From: Streptoalloteichus tenebrarius | GTDB taxonomy: Bacteria > Actinomycetota > Actinomycetes > Mycobacteriales > Pseudonocardiaceae | Assembly: GCF_024171885.1 (NCBI RefSeq) | Contig: NZ_JAMTCP010000017.1 | Location: forward strand, 56,685 to 120,684 | Reading direction: 5' to 3' | DNA length: 64,000 nt | Shown here: piece after piece, positions 46,682 through 57,056 of the stretch | How positions within the stretch are numbered: position 1 is the first letter of the stretch | Layout of the letters: the number at the start of each line of letters is the position of its first letter | Translations under genes and position numbers: made by a program | Notes under the pieces: generated by a model | What the model saw: the letters and a program-made list of their open reading frames with translations, nothing else | Database searches by the model: none | What the model was told of the DNA's origin: nothing

Positions 46682-46934
46682 CTGGTCTCCCCCGCATCCC
46701 CGACTCGGTCGACGATCTGTCGTTCGTCGATGTTGGTTCCCGGTGTCGGAAAGACCTTGCACCCGTTCGGCGGTTGGCGGCAATCGTCCAGCGGGGACTT
46801 TTCGCCCCCGTCCGGGCGTGGCGGACGTCACGTCGCCGAAATGTGGGTGAAACTGGTCGAACCGGGGAGGAGTTAACACGAACGGTACGTGCGCCGTCTC
46901 GCCCGGTAACTAGTTGCGGTGGTAAACGGTTTTC

Positions 46935-47237
46935 ATGCACCTGACGCCGCACGAGCGGGACAAGCTGCTCCTCCACGTGGCGGCCGACCTCGCCAGGCAG
47001 CGGCTGGCCAGGGGCCTGCGGCTCAACCACCCCGAAGCCGTCGCGTTGATCAGCGACCACGTGCTGGAGGGCGCGCGGGACGGCCGCTCGGTGAGCGAGC
47101 TGATGGCCAGCGGCCGGACCGTGCTGCGGCGGGACCAGGTGCTCGACGGCGTGCCGGAGCTGATCGAGTCCGTCCAGGTGGAGGCCACCTTCCCCGACGG
47201 GACGAAGTTGGTGACCGTGCACGACCCGATCACCTGA
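46935..47237 (+). CDS. ureA: Urease gamma subunit UreA
   Basis: The 100-residue subunit matches UreA throughout, starting [22 protein letters not shown] with the later [24 protein letters not shown]. Three of each subunit assemble with UreB and UreC into the active cytoplasmic urease, which splits urea into ammonia and carbamate. It opens the ureABCFGD operon. The 253-base upstream gap is the likely promoter region but no clear box was found. Confidence 0.96.
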   Translation: MHLTPHERDKLLLHVAADLARQRLARGLRLNHPEAVALISDHVLEGARDGRSVSELMASGRTVLRRDQVLDGVPELIESVQVEATFPDGTKLVTVHDPIT

Positions 47238-47314
47238 CCCGACGGCGTCGCCGCGTGTCGCGGCGGCGGACCGGAGGGCGGGGCAGCCACCACCAGGAGC
47301 GCGGGGAGAACGCG

Positions 47315-47679
47315 GTGCGTCCAGGCGAGATCATCCCGGCCGACGAGCCGGTTCCGCTGAACCCCGGCCGGCCGCGCGTGCGGCTCGTCGTGGTGAACCG
47401 GGCCGACCGGCCCGTGCAGGTCGGGTCGCACTACCACTTCGCCGCCGTGAACCCGGGGCTGGACTTCGACAGGGCGGCGGCGTGGGGACACCGGCTCGAC
47501 GTGCCGGCCGGCACCGCGGTGCGGTTCGAGCCCGGCGTGGAGCGCGAGGTCGACCTGGTGCCCATCGCGGGACGGCGCGTCGTCCCCGGTCTGCGCCGGG
47601 AGTGGGCGGGCGCGCTGGACGAGCGGGGCGCCGAACCCACCCCGCCGGAGACCCCGTTCGGCGCGGGGGAGGGGGCGCG

Positions 47680-47683
<4 letters not shown>
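47315..47683 (+). CDS. ureB: Urease beta subunit UreB
   Basis: The 122-residue subunit has the UreB core [69 protein letters not shown] at 47315 has GGGGAG about six bases upstream. A GC-rich gap of 77 bases separates it from ureA. Its stop overlaps the ureC start (ATGA). Confidence 0.95.
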
Positions 47684-49446
<1,763 letters not shown>

Positions 49447-49447
49447 T

Positions 49448-50164
49448 ATGTCCACTATGGACTTCCTGGGCGGACCGGGAGCCGCGTCCGTGCTGTCCCT
49501 GGCCGACTCCCGCTTCCCCGGCGGCGGCCACGTCCACTCCGGCGGACTGGAGGAGGCCGCGGCGCGCGGATTCGTGCGCGACGTCGACGACCTCGCGTCC
49601 TTCCTGTCCGGGCGGTTGCGCACCGCCGGCGAGCTGGCCGCCGTCTTCGCCGCGGCCGCCGCGCACGGCGCGCTCCGCAGGCGCGGCAGGGCGTTCTGGG
49701 CCGAGCTGGACGCCGAACTGGACGCGCGGACCCCGTCGCCAGCCCAACGCGCCGCCTCCCGTGCCCAGGGCGCCGGCACCGCCAGGGCCGGCCGCGTCGC
49801 CTGGCCCTCCCCGGTGCTGGACGACCTGCTCGCCGCCGCGCCGCGCCCGCACCACCCGGTCGTGGTCGGCACCCTGGTCGGCCTGGCGGGCGGCGGTCCC
49901 GCCCACGCCGCGCTGGTCACCGCCTACCTGGCGGTGAGCGGCCCCGCCGGCGCCGCCGTCCGCCTGCTCGGACTGGACCCCTTCGCGGTCAACGCCGTCC
50001 TGGCCCGACTGGCCCCCGCGACCGAACGGGTGGCCGCCGAGGCCGCCCGACACGCCGGCACCGCCCCGGCCGACCTGCCAGCGCCGGGCTCGCCCGCGCT
50101 CGACCTGTTCGCGGAGTCCCACATCCGCATCCACCGTCAGGAGGTGCGTCTCTTTGCCAGTTGA
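49448..50164 (+). CDS. ureF: Urease accessory protein UreF
   Basis: The 238-residue helical protein matches UreF, with [29 protein letters not shown] near the start. UreF binds UreD and UreG on the apoenzyme and gates nickel loading. The ATG is one base after the ureC stop with no ribosome binding site, so reinitiation is expected; ATG at 49457 is an alternative. It ends 11 bases into ureG. Confidence 0.9.
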   Translation: MSTMDFLGGPGAASVLSLADSRFPGGGHVHSGGLEEAAARGFVRDVDDLASFLSGRLRTAGELAAVFAAAAAHGALRRRGRAFWAELDAELDARTPSPAQRAASRAQGAGTARAGRVAWPSPVLDDLLAAAPRPHHPVVVGTLVGLAGGGPAHAALVTAYLAVSGPAGAAVRLLGLDPFAVNAVLARLAPATERVAAEAARHAGTAPADLPAPGSPALDLFAESHIRIHRQEVRLFAS

Positions 50165-50912
50165 CCACACCCACGACCACGGCCCCGACGAGCGGGGCCA
50201 CGGCCACGGGCACACCCACCCGATCAACTTCGACCCCAGCGCCCTCGAACCCGACCCGCACCCCGCGGCGCCCGGCGGCGCGCGCGCCCTGCGCATCGGC
50301 ATCGGCGGCCCGGTCGGCTGCGGCAAGACCGCGCTGGTCGCCGCGCTGTGCCGCGCCCTGGGCGGCGACCTGGAGCTGGCCGTGGTGACCAACGACATCT
50401 ACACCACGGAGGACGCCGAGTTCCTGCGTCGCGCGGGCGTGCTCGCACCTGAGCGCATCGAGGCCGTGCAGACCGGCTGTTGCCCGCACACCGCGATCCG
50501 GGACGACATCACCGCCAACCTCGACGCGGTGGACGTGCTGGAACAGCGCTTCCCCGGCCTCGACCTGGTGATCATCGAGAGCGGCGGGGACAACCTGACC
50601 GCCACCTTCAGCAAGGGGCTGGTCGACCACCAGATCTTCGTCGTGGACGTCTCCGGCGGCGACAAGGTGCCGCGCAAGGGCGGCCCCGGCGTCACCACCG
50701 CCGACCTGCTCGTCATCAACAAGACCGACCTGGCCGAGCAGGTGGGCGCCGACCTCGACGTGATGGTGGGCGACGCGCACCGGATGCGCGCCGGCCGGCT
50801 CCCCGTGGTCACCCAGTCGCTCGTGCGGACGCCCGACGCGCCGGACGTGGCCGCCTGGGTGCGGGAGCGGCTGGCCGAGTACGCCGCGAAGCCGGTCGCC
50901 GCGCCGCGCTGA
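50154..50912 (+). CDS. ureG: Urease accessory GTPase UreG
   Basis: The 252-residue GTPase has the P-loop [15 protein letters not shown], the Cys-Pro-His metal motif in TGCCPHTA, and the guanine-specific NKTD. It supplies energy for nickel insertion. An N-terminal extension of about 23 residues holds seven histidines ([19 protein letters not shown]), which could store nickel in the absence of UreE, which is missing from this cluster. TTG at 50154 has AGGAGG nine bases upstream. Confidence 0.95.
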   Translation: MPVDHTHDHGPDERGHGHGHTHPINFDPSALEPDPHPAAPGGARALRIGIGGPVGCGKTALVAALCRALGGDLELAVVTNDIYTTEDAEFLRRAGVLAPERIEAVQTGCCPHTAIRDDITANLDAVDVLEQRFPGLDLVIIESGGDNLTATFSKGLVDHQIFVVDVSGGDKVPRKGGPGVTTADLLVINKTDLAEQVGADLDVMVGDAHRMRAGRLPVVTQSLVRTPDAPDVAAWVRERLAEYAAKPVAAPR

Positions 50913-50918
50913 GCGTGG

Positions 50919-50972
50919 GCTGCGTGGACAGCGTGGGTCGCGTGGACAGCGTTGGTCGCGTGGGCAGCTCGG
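50919..50972. repeat. 18-bp tandem repeat between ureG and ureD
   Basis: About three copies of an 18-bp unit close to GGTCGCGTGGACAGCGTT fill most of the 82-base gap between ureG and ureD. The repeat is likely to vary between strains. Confidence 0.65.
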
Positions 50973-50994
50973 GCGCGGGAACCGGAGCGGCCGG

Positions 50995-51774
50995 GTGAGG
51001 GCGCGGGCGCGGCTGGTCGTCGCGCGCGACGACGCGGGGCGCACGGTGGTGCGGGAGCTGCGGTCGATGACACCGCTGACGCTCGTGCCCCGGCGGCCCC
51101 GCGTCCGGGCGCGGGACGGCGACGACGCGGCAACGGTCCACCTGGTCAGCTCCGCCACCGCCCCGCTGGGCGGCGACGAGCTGGACCTGACCGTCGTGGT
51201 GGGGCCGGGCGCGGGGCTGCGGCTGCACGGCGTCGCGGCCACCCTCGCGCTGCCCGGCCACCACCCGGGCGGCAGCGGCGCGGACGTGCGCATCGAGGTG
51301 GCCGAGGGCGGATGGCTGGAGTACCTGCCCGAGCCCACGGTCGTCACCGCCCGCGCCGACCACACCGCGACGTTGCGCGTCGACCTCGCGTCCGACGCCC
51401 GGTTCCGTAGCCGTGAGGTGCTGGTGTTGGGGCGCAGCGGCGAACGCGCCGGGCGCCTGCGCAGCACCGTCCACCTGACACGCGCCGGCGAGCCGCTGTT
51501 GCGCCAGCGGGTCGACGTGGGCGAGGCCTGGTTGGACGCCAGCGCCGCGCACCTCGCCGGCCGCAGGGTGCTCGCCACCGAACTCCTCGTGTGGGGACCC
51601 GACCCCGCCGAGCCCGCCAGCGGGGACTGGTGGTCGCTCGTCCCGCTGGCGCGCGGCGGGTCGATGGCCACCGCGCTGGCGGCCGACGCCGTCACCGCCC
51701 ACCACGCGCTGGCGACGGCCGTCGCGGCCCACCCCGGACTGCGGGAAACGATCCCCCGCCATTCCAACGGGTGA
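50995..51774 (+). CDS. ureD: Urease accessory protein UreD (UreH)
   Basis: The 259-residue protein is of the UreD family, with LVPRRPR, VVVGPGAGLRLHGVAATLALP and GGWLEYLPEPTVVTARADHTATLRVDLASDARF. UreD forms the scaffold that docks on the urease apoenzyme and passes nickel. GTG at 50995 has GGAG seven bases upstream. It is the last gene of the operon; no nickel transporter follows. Confidence 0.93.
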   Translation: MRARARLVVARDDAGRTVVRELRSMTPLTLVPRRPRVRARDGDDAATVHLVSSATAPLGGDELDLTVVVGPGAGLRLHGVAATLALPGHHPGGSGADVRIEVAEGGWLEYLPEPTVVTARADHTATLRVDLASDARFRSREVLVLGRSGERAGRLRSTVHLTRAGEPLLRQRVDVGEAWLDASAAHLAGRRVLATELLVWGPDPAEPASGDWWSLVPLARGGSMATALAADAVTAHHALATAVAAHPGLRETIPRHSNG

Positions 51775-51970
51775 TCCGTGTCGCTTCCGTCGATCGTTCT
51801 GAACCGATTGCTGAACCGATACGGCACCTCGAATGTCGTGTGACGCTTGAGCCATCACCACTCGGGCGGTTCCGGCGGGCCGGTTCCACGCCGTACGGTC
51901 CGTCGACACGGTGTGTGGTCGACCGATCCGGCACCGGATCGGGCCGCGAGGTGTCGGGGAGGGAGTTCCA

Positions 51971-52624
51971 ATGCCGGAAGGGAACATCGCGTTGCCGGCG
52001 ATGCGGGTGTCCTACGAGGCCGGCTCGCTCGACGAGGCCTCGCTCGCGTCGACCTGGCACGAGCAGCTCCAGCGCTGGCTGGACGAGGCGATCGGGGCCG
52101 GGCTGGCCGAGCCGAACGCCATGGTGCTGGCCACCGCCGACCCGCAGGGCCGGCCGTCGTCGCGGACCGTGCTGTGCAAGGGCCTCGACGAGCGCGGGGT
52201 CGTGTTCTTCACCAACTACACCTCGCAGAAGAGCCACGACCTGCGCGCCACGCGCTACGCGTCGGCCACGTTCCCGTGGTTCGGGATGCAGCGGCAGGTG
52301 ACCGTGCGCGGCCCGGTGGAGAAGGTCGACCAGGCCGAGACGGCCGCGTACTGGGAGGGCCGCCCGCGCGGCTCCCAGATCGGCGCGTGGGCGTCGCCGC
52401 AGTCGCGCGTCGTGGCCGACCGGCAGGCGCTGGAGGCCGCGTTGTCCGCGGTCGAGCGCCGCTTCGCCGACGCGGAGAAGGTACCGGTGCCGCCACACTG
52501 GGGCGGCTGGCGGATCCGGCCCGAGGTCGTCGAGTTTTGGCAGGGCCGCCGCGACCGGATGCACGACCGCCTGCGCTTCCGCGCCTCCACCGACGGCTGG
52601 CGGGTCGAGCGCCTCGGGCCGTGA
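51971..52624 (+). CDS. pdxH: Pyridoxamine 5'-phosphate oxidase
   Basis: The 217-residue FMN enzyme oxidises pyridoxamine or pyridoxine phosphate to pyridoxal phosphate. Typical motifs are [40 protein letters not shown], the [18 protein letters not shown] segment and RVERLGP at the C-terminus. ATG at 51971 has GGGAGGGAG upstream. It is followed by a 19-bp palindromic hairpin. Confidence 0.95.
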   Translation: MPEGNIALPAMRVSYEAGSLDEASLASTWHEQLQRWLDEAIGAGLAEPNAMVLATADPQGRPSSRTVLCKGLDERGVVFFTNYTSQKSHDLRATRYASATFPWFGMQRQVTVRGPVEKVDQAETAAYWEGRPRGSQIGAWASPQSRVVADRQALEAALSAVERRFADAEKVPVPPHWGGWRIRPEVVEFWQGRRDRMHDRLRFRASTDGWRVERLGP

Positions 52625-52665
52625 CCGGTCCGGCCACACCCGTGCCCCTGGTCTGAGCCAGCGCA

Positions 52666-52705
52666 TTGTCGACATGACGTCCGAAATCGGACGTCATGTC
52701 GACAA
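52666..52705 (+). terminator. 40-bp perfect palindrome after pdxH
   Basis: Arms 52666-52684 and 52687-52705 are perfectly complementary over 19 bases with a 2-base loop. The arms include GTCGAC and ACGTCC steps and are less GC-rich than the surroundings. It is 42 bases after the pdxH stop and 91 bases before the MFS start, so a terminator is likely, though a binding site is possible. Confidence 0.6.
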
Positions 52706-52783
52706 AGTGTCATCAACCACCTTTTCTGGCCGCGCGTGTGTGAGCCCCGTTAAATGTGACGGCCGACTCGCTACGCGTCTCCT

Positions 52784-52789
52784 TAGGCT
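52784..52789 (+). promoter_or_regulatory. -10 element of a leaderless MFS promoter
   Basis: TAGGCT is six bases before the ATG at 52796. There is no ribosome binding site between them. Confidence 0.55.
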
Positions 52790-52795
52790 GCCCTC

Positions 52796-54112
52796 ATGAC
52801 TGGGCAGGGCGTCGACGAGCGAACGGATTCCGAATCATCACCGCCCGAGACGCCCCCTCGGCGTCGTAGCGTCGCCTCCAGGGTCGTGATCGACACCCGG
52901 CCGCTGCGGCACCCGGCGTTCCGCCGGCTCTGGCTGTCCGGCATCGTCACCATCCTGGGCGCCCAGCTCACCACCGTCGCGGTGCCCAAGCAGATCTACG
53001 ACCTCACCGGCTCCTCCGCCTACGTCGGCCTGGCCAGCCTGTTCGGGCTCGTCCCCCTGGTCGTCTTCGGCCTGTGGGGCGGGGCCGTCGCCGACGCGGT
53101 GGACCGGCGTCGCCTGATGCTCTTCACCAGCGTGGGCATCGCGGTGGCCTCGATCGCCCTCTGGGCCCAGGCCGCCGTGGGGAACCGCTCCGTGTGGGTG
53201 ATCTTCGGGCTGCTGGCGCTGCAACAGGCGTTCGCCGCCGTCAACATGCCCGCGCGCAGCGCCTCCGTGCCCCGGCTCGTGCCGAAGGAGCTGCTGCCGG
53301 CCGCGAACGCGCTCAACTCCACCGTCATGCAGCTCGGGGCGGTGGTCGGGCCGCTGCTGGCCGGCGTCCTGATCCCCGTGCTCGGCCTCCCGGTGCTGTA
53401 CCTGCTCGACGCGGTCGCGCTGAGCGCGGTGCTGTGGGCCGTGCTCCGGATGCCGCCGCTGCCCCCGCTCGGGGAGACGCCGAGCCGGGCCGGGCTGCGC
53501 GACGTGCTCGCCGGCTTCCGCTACCTCGCCACCCAGGGCGTGCTCCTGGCGTCCTTCCTGGCCGACATCATCGCGATGGTGTTCGGCAGCCCGCGCGCGC
53601 TGTTCCCCGAGATGGCGCAGAACCTCTTCGGCGACCCGCCGGGCGGCGGCAACGCGCTGGGGTGGCTGTACGGTGCGATCCCGCTCGGGGCGCTCGCCTG
53701 TGGCCTGGTCTCCGGCTGGGTGTCCCGGATCGGCCGGCACGGCGTCGGGCTGACCGTCGCGGTGTGCGCGTGGGGCGTGGCCATGATCGGTTTCGGCCTC
53801 GCGCCGACGCTGCCGCTGGCCGTGATCTGCCTGGCACTGGCCGGCGCCGCCGACTTCGTGAGCATGGTGTTCCGGGGTTCGATGCTCCAGGAGGCGGCGA
53901 CCGACGAGATGCGCGGCCGGATGCAGGGCGTGTTCATCGTGGTCGTGGCGGGCGGCCCCCGGCTGGCCGACGTGCTGCACGGCGCGGCCGGCTCGGCGGT
54001 CGGCCCCTCGGCGGCGGCGGCCGGCGGCGGCGTGCTCGTCGTCGTGCTCATGCTGCTCGCGGCCGCGTGCCTGCCCGCGTTCCTCCGCTACCGCGCGGCC
54101 ACGGCCGACTGA
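52796..54112 (+). CDS. MFS transporter
   Basis: The 438-residue protein has a hydrophilic N-terminus (about 1-40) and about 12 membrane helices. RHPAFRRLWLSGIVTILGAQLTTVAVPKQIYDLTGS and GAVADAVDRRRLM match the MFS_3 group. The substrate is unknown. A leaderless promoter precedes it. A CRISPR-like array begins 180 bases downstream. Confidence 0.9.
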   Translation: MTGQGVDERTDSESSPPETPPRRRSVASRVVIDTRPLRHPAFRRLWLSGIVTILGAQLTTVAVPKQIYDLTGSSAYVGLASLFGLVPLVVFGLWGGAVADAVDRRRLMLFTSVGIAVASIALWAQAAVGNRSVWVIFGLLALQQAFAAVNMPARSASVPRLVPKELLPAANALNSTVMQLGAVVGPLLAGVLIPVLGLPVLYLLDAVALSAVLWAVLRMPPLPPLGETPSRAGLRDVLAGFRYLATQGVLLASFLADIIAMVFGSPRALFPEMAQNLFGDPPGGGNALGWLYGAIPLGALACGLVSGWVSRIGRHGVGLTVAVCAWGVAMIGFGLAPTLPLAVICLALAGAADFVSMVFRGSMLQEAATDEMRGRMQGVFIVVVAGGPRLADVLHGAAGSAVGPSAAAAGGGVLVVVLMLLAAACLPAFLRYRAATAD

Positions 54113-54162
54113 CCACCCCCCACATCCGAGGGCGATCCCAGGGCGCGGGTGAAGGACGCGCA

Positions 54163-54209
54163 GGTTCGGAACCCCTGGTGCGCCGGGAAACGCCGGGAGG
54201 TTCCGAACC
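54163..54209. terminator. Hairpin between the MFS gene and the CRISPR-like array
   Basis: GGTTCGGAACC (54163-54173) and its exact reverse complement GGTTCCGAACC (54199-54209) can pair as an 11-bp stem; each is also a palindrome of itself. It probably ends MFS transcription, or it may be part of a leader for the array. Confidence 0.55.
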
Positions 54210-54293
54210 ACCCTCTCGGCGTGTCGCGCCCGCCCCCAGCTCCCTCGGTTCGATCGTGTCGCCCACCTCGGCGATAATGGCCGCTCACGCAGG

Positions 54294-55443
54294 GCAGCGC
54301 CGGCCCTTCAGGCCCGGCGAGGATCGCAAGACGCTGGCCCGGGAGCTGGACCGTCTCCCTGCCCGGCAGCGCCAACTCTTTGGGTCCGGCGAGGATCGCA
54401 ACGCTCAAGTGGCCGCCAAGTTGCAGGCCGTGGCCGAGCAGCGTCGGCCTCTCATGGCCGGCGAGGATCGCAACGTCTTCGGGGATTGGGTCGCGGCTGA
54501 GGGTGCCGTGTGCAGCGCGGGTCCTTCGGGTCTGGCGAGGATCGCAACACCGAGATGTGCGCCGAGCGACTGTCCGCGCTGGAGCAGCGCCGGCCTCTCA
54601 GGCCAGGCGAGGATCTCACCCCTGTGGTCGTGGAGCTGGCCGCATGGCTCGCGCTGGCATCGGCGACCCCTGGGGTCCGGCGAGGATCGCAACACCGACG
54701 CGGACGAGCGACACCGGCTGGGGTCCGCGCGCAGCGCCGGCCCTTTGGAGGGCCGGCGAGGAACGCAACCACCGGGTCAGCCACCCGGCAACCTGCCACT
54801 CCTGGCGGCGCTGGCCTCTCAGGTCCGGCGAGCATCGCAACATGTGGCCGCCGGACTCTCGCAGGCTGCGGATCTGCGCAGCGCCGGCTCTTCGGGGGCG
54901 GCGAGGCTCGCAACGCCCCGATCATCGTGACCTCGGCGAACGCCGTGCCCGCAGCGCCGGCCCTTGGGGGCCGGCGAGGATCGCAACCCGGACCTTGATG
55001 GGCGCAGGGTGCGCGGCGTCCAGGCAGCGCCGGCCGTTCCGGCCCGGCGAGGATCGCAACCCGATCTGGGACTGGGCGCGCGCCCACGTCTGCAAGTAGC
55101 GCCGGCCTCTCAGGCTTGGTGAGGATCGCAACGCGCTGCCCTCTCCGGCTGCGAGTGCACTCTGGACGCAGGGCCGGCCCTCCGGGACCGGCGAGGATCA
55201 CCACGGGGCGATCGCGGGCAGCGCGTTCGCCTGAAGCAGGCAGCGCTGGATCCTCAGGCCCGGCGCGGATCGCACCATCAACAGCCACGCCTCGGCCACC
55301 ACGATCAGGCGGGGGCAGCGCCGGCCCTTGTGGGTTGGCGAGGATTGAAACGCGCTGGCCCGGGAGCTGGACCGCCTCCTGCCCGGCAGCACCGGCCTCT
55401 ACTTTCGTAGTGTCGGCCCGTCGGGGCCGGCGAGGAGCGCAAC
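54294..55443 (+). CRISPR. Degenerate CRISPR-like array, 16 repeats, no cas genes
   Basis: Sixteen copies of a 37-nt repeat (one of 39 nt; the last interrupted by a 15-18 nt insertion) recur every 72-76 bases, with spacers of 35-38 nt. Repeat ends lie at 54330, 54402, 54474, 54548, 54620, 54693, 54769, 54841, 54914, 54987, 55060, 55132, 55204, 55276, 55351 and 55443. The consensus begins GCAGCGCCGG and ends CCGGCGAGGATCGCAAC; a GCCGGC stem can form around a variable middle. Repeat 15 ends ATTGAAAC, the classical CRISPR 3' handle. No two neighbouring repeats are identical. No cas gene is in the window. Spacers are unique except that spacer 1 and the one after repeat 15 are near copies. Confidence 0.85.
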
Positions 55444-55609
55444 GGTGCCGGTGAGGACCAGAACCTCGCGATGGTCGTCTCCGGGTCGCTGCTGGGGCCA
55501 GACCGCAGCCCTTGGGCCCAGGAGGGTTGCGACAAATGGTGATGATTTGGTGACTCCAGGTGGGGGCGGCCTGTTACCCGAACGGTGTGACGGGGCACAC
55601 TCCTCTGCC

Positions 55610-56986
55610 ATGGCGAGCGAGACGACAGCGTCGGGGGCGACGCCGGGTCCCGCCGCGCAGCCCGAGCTGAGGCGCGCGATCGGACCCAAGCTGCTGCTGT
55701 TCTTCGTGATCGGCGACATCCTCGGCACCGGGATCTACGCCCTCACCGGCACAGTGGCCGGCAAGGTGGGCGGGGCCCTGTGGGTGCCGTTCCTGCTGGC
55801 CTTCCTGGTCGCGTTCCTGACGGCCTTCAGCTACCTGGAGCTGGTCGGCAAGTACCCCAAGGCGGCGGGCGCCGCGCTGTACACCAACCGGGCGTTCGGC
55901 ATCCCGTTCCTGACCTTCATGGTCGCGTTCGCGGTGATGAGTTCCGGCCTGACCTCCGCGTCGTCCGCCGCGCAGGCGTTCAGCGGCACCTACCTCCAGC
56001 AGTTCGTCACGGTGCCCGCGTGGGTGGTCGCGATCGGGTTCATCGTGCTCCTGGCCCTGGTGAACTATCGGGGCGTCGGGGAGTCGGTGAAGGCCAACGT
56101 CGTGCTCACCTGCGTCGAGCTGACCGGCCTGCTGATCGTGATCGTGATCGGTGTCCTCGCCGTGGTCCAGGGCAAGGGCGAGCCCGGCCGGTTGCTGGAG
56201 TTCAACACCCAGGGGCAGACCACGCTGTTCGCGATCACCTCGGCGACCTCGCTGGCGTTCTTCGCGATGGTCGGGTTCGAGGACTCGGTGAACATGGCCG
56301 AGGAGTGCCAGGACCCGGTGCGGATCTTCCCCCGCTCGATGCTCATGGGCATGGGGGCGGCCGGCCTGATCTACCTGCTGGTGGCGTTGGCGTCCTCGCT
56401 GCTGGTGCCGGTGGACCAGCTCAAGGGGGCCGGCGGCGGCGCGTTGCTCAAGGTCGTGCAGACCGGGGCCGAGAACTTCCCGCTCCAGCTCTTCGCGTTC
56501 ATCGGCCTGTTCGCCGTCAGCAACTCCGCCCTGATCAACATGCTGATGGCGAGCCGGCTCGTCTACGGCATGGCCAACGAGCGGATCATCCCGAAGCAGT
56601 TCGGCCGGGTGCACCCGATGCGCCGCACGCCGTGGGTGTCGATCCTGTTCACCAGCGCGATCGCCGTGGTCCTGGTGTCCACGGTGGACCTCGCGCTGCT
56701 CGGCGGCACCACGTCGTTGCTGCTGCTGGTGGTGTTCACCATCGTCAACATCGCGGTGCTGGTGCTGCGCAGGGAGAAGGCGCCGCACAAGCACTTCCGC
56801 ACCCCGACGGCGGTGCCGATCCTCGGGGCGATCACCTGCGCGTACCTGGCCAGCCCGTTGTCCGGCCGCCCGGCCAAGGAGTACCTGATCGCCGGGGTCC
56901 TGCTGTTGGTCGGCCTGGCGCTGTGGGGCCTCAACCGGGTGTTCCTGCGCGGGAGCCGGGCCGCGGCCACCGAACCGGGCACGTGA
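55610..56986 (+). CDS. APC-family amino acid permease
   Basis: The 458-residue protein has about 12 membrane helices and the amino acid/polyamine/organocation signature in the first helix, IGDILGTGIYALTG, with GFEDSVNMAEECQDP in the middle. It probably imports an amino acid or amine with protons. CACACT is eight bases before the ATG. The last remnant of the CRISPR-like array is about 75 bases upstream. Confidence 0.9.
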   Translation: MASETTASGATPGPAAQPELRRAIGPKLLLFFVIGDILGTGIYALTGTVAGKVGGALWVPFLLAFLVAFLTAFSYLELVGKYPKAAGAALYTNRAFGIPFLTFMVAFAVMSSGLTSASSAAQAFSGTYLQQFVTVPAWVVAIGFIVLLALVNYRGVGESVKANVVLTCVELTGLLIVIVIGVLAVVQGKGEPGRLLEFNTQGQTTLFAITSATSLAFFAMVGFEDSVNMAEECQDPVRIFPRSMLMGMGAAGLIYLLVALASSLLVPVDQLKGAGGGALLKVVQTGAENFPLQLFAFIGLFAVSNSALINMLMASRLVYGMANERIIPKQFGRVHPMRRTPWVSILFTSAIAVVLVSTVDLALLGGTTSLLLLVVFTIVNIAVLVLRREKAPHKHFRTPTAVPILGAITCAYLASPLSGRPAKEYLIAGVLLLVGLALWGLNRVFLRGSRAAATEPGT

Positions 56987-57044
56987 GGCGACCGGGTGGG
57001 TGGCGCGCCCTGGCTTCCCTCAGCGCCACCCGCCCGGGTCGATC

Positions 57045-57050
57045 TAGGCT
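57045..57050 (+). promoter_or_regulatory. -10 element of a leaderless promoter
   Basis: TAGGCT is six bases before the GTG at 57057, with no ribosome binding site. It is identical in sequence and spacing to the sites before 34457 and 52796. Confidence 0.55.
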
Positions 57051-57056
57051 CGGCAC

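Noticed and set aside
46870..46930. Possible GlnR box upstream of ureA (TTAAC and GGTAC, then GTAAC and GTAAA)
   Set aside because: Spacings do not fit the known four-part GlnR pattern well and only three of five bases match in half of the blocks.
54452..55288. Open frames through the CRISPR-like array, giving 24-residue repeats with GEDRN or ILAGPE
   Set aside because: The repeat spacing is often not a multiple of three (73, 74, 76), so the frame changes several times. The open frames come from high GC and the repeats themselves.
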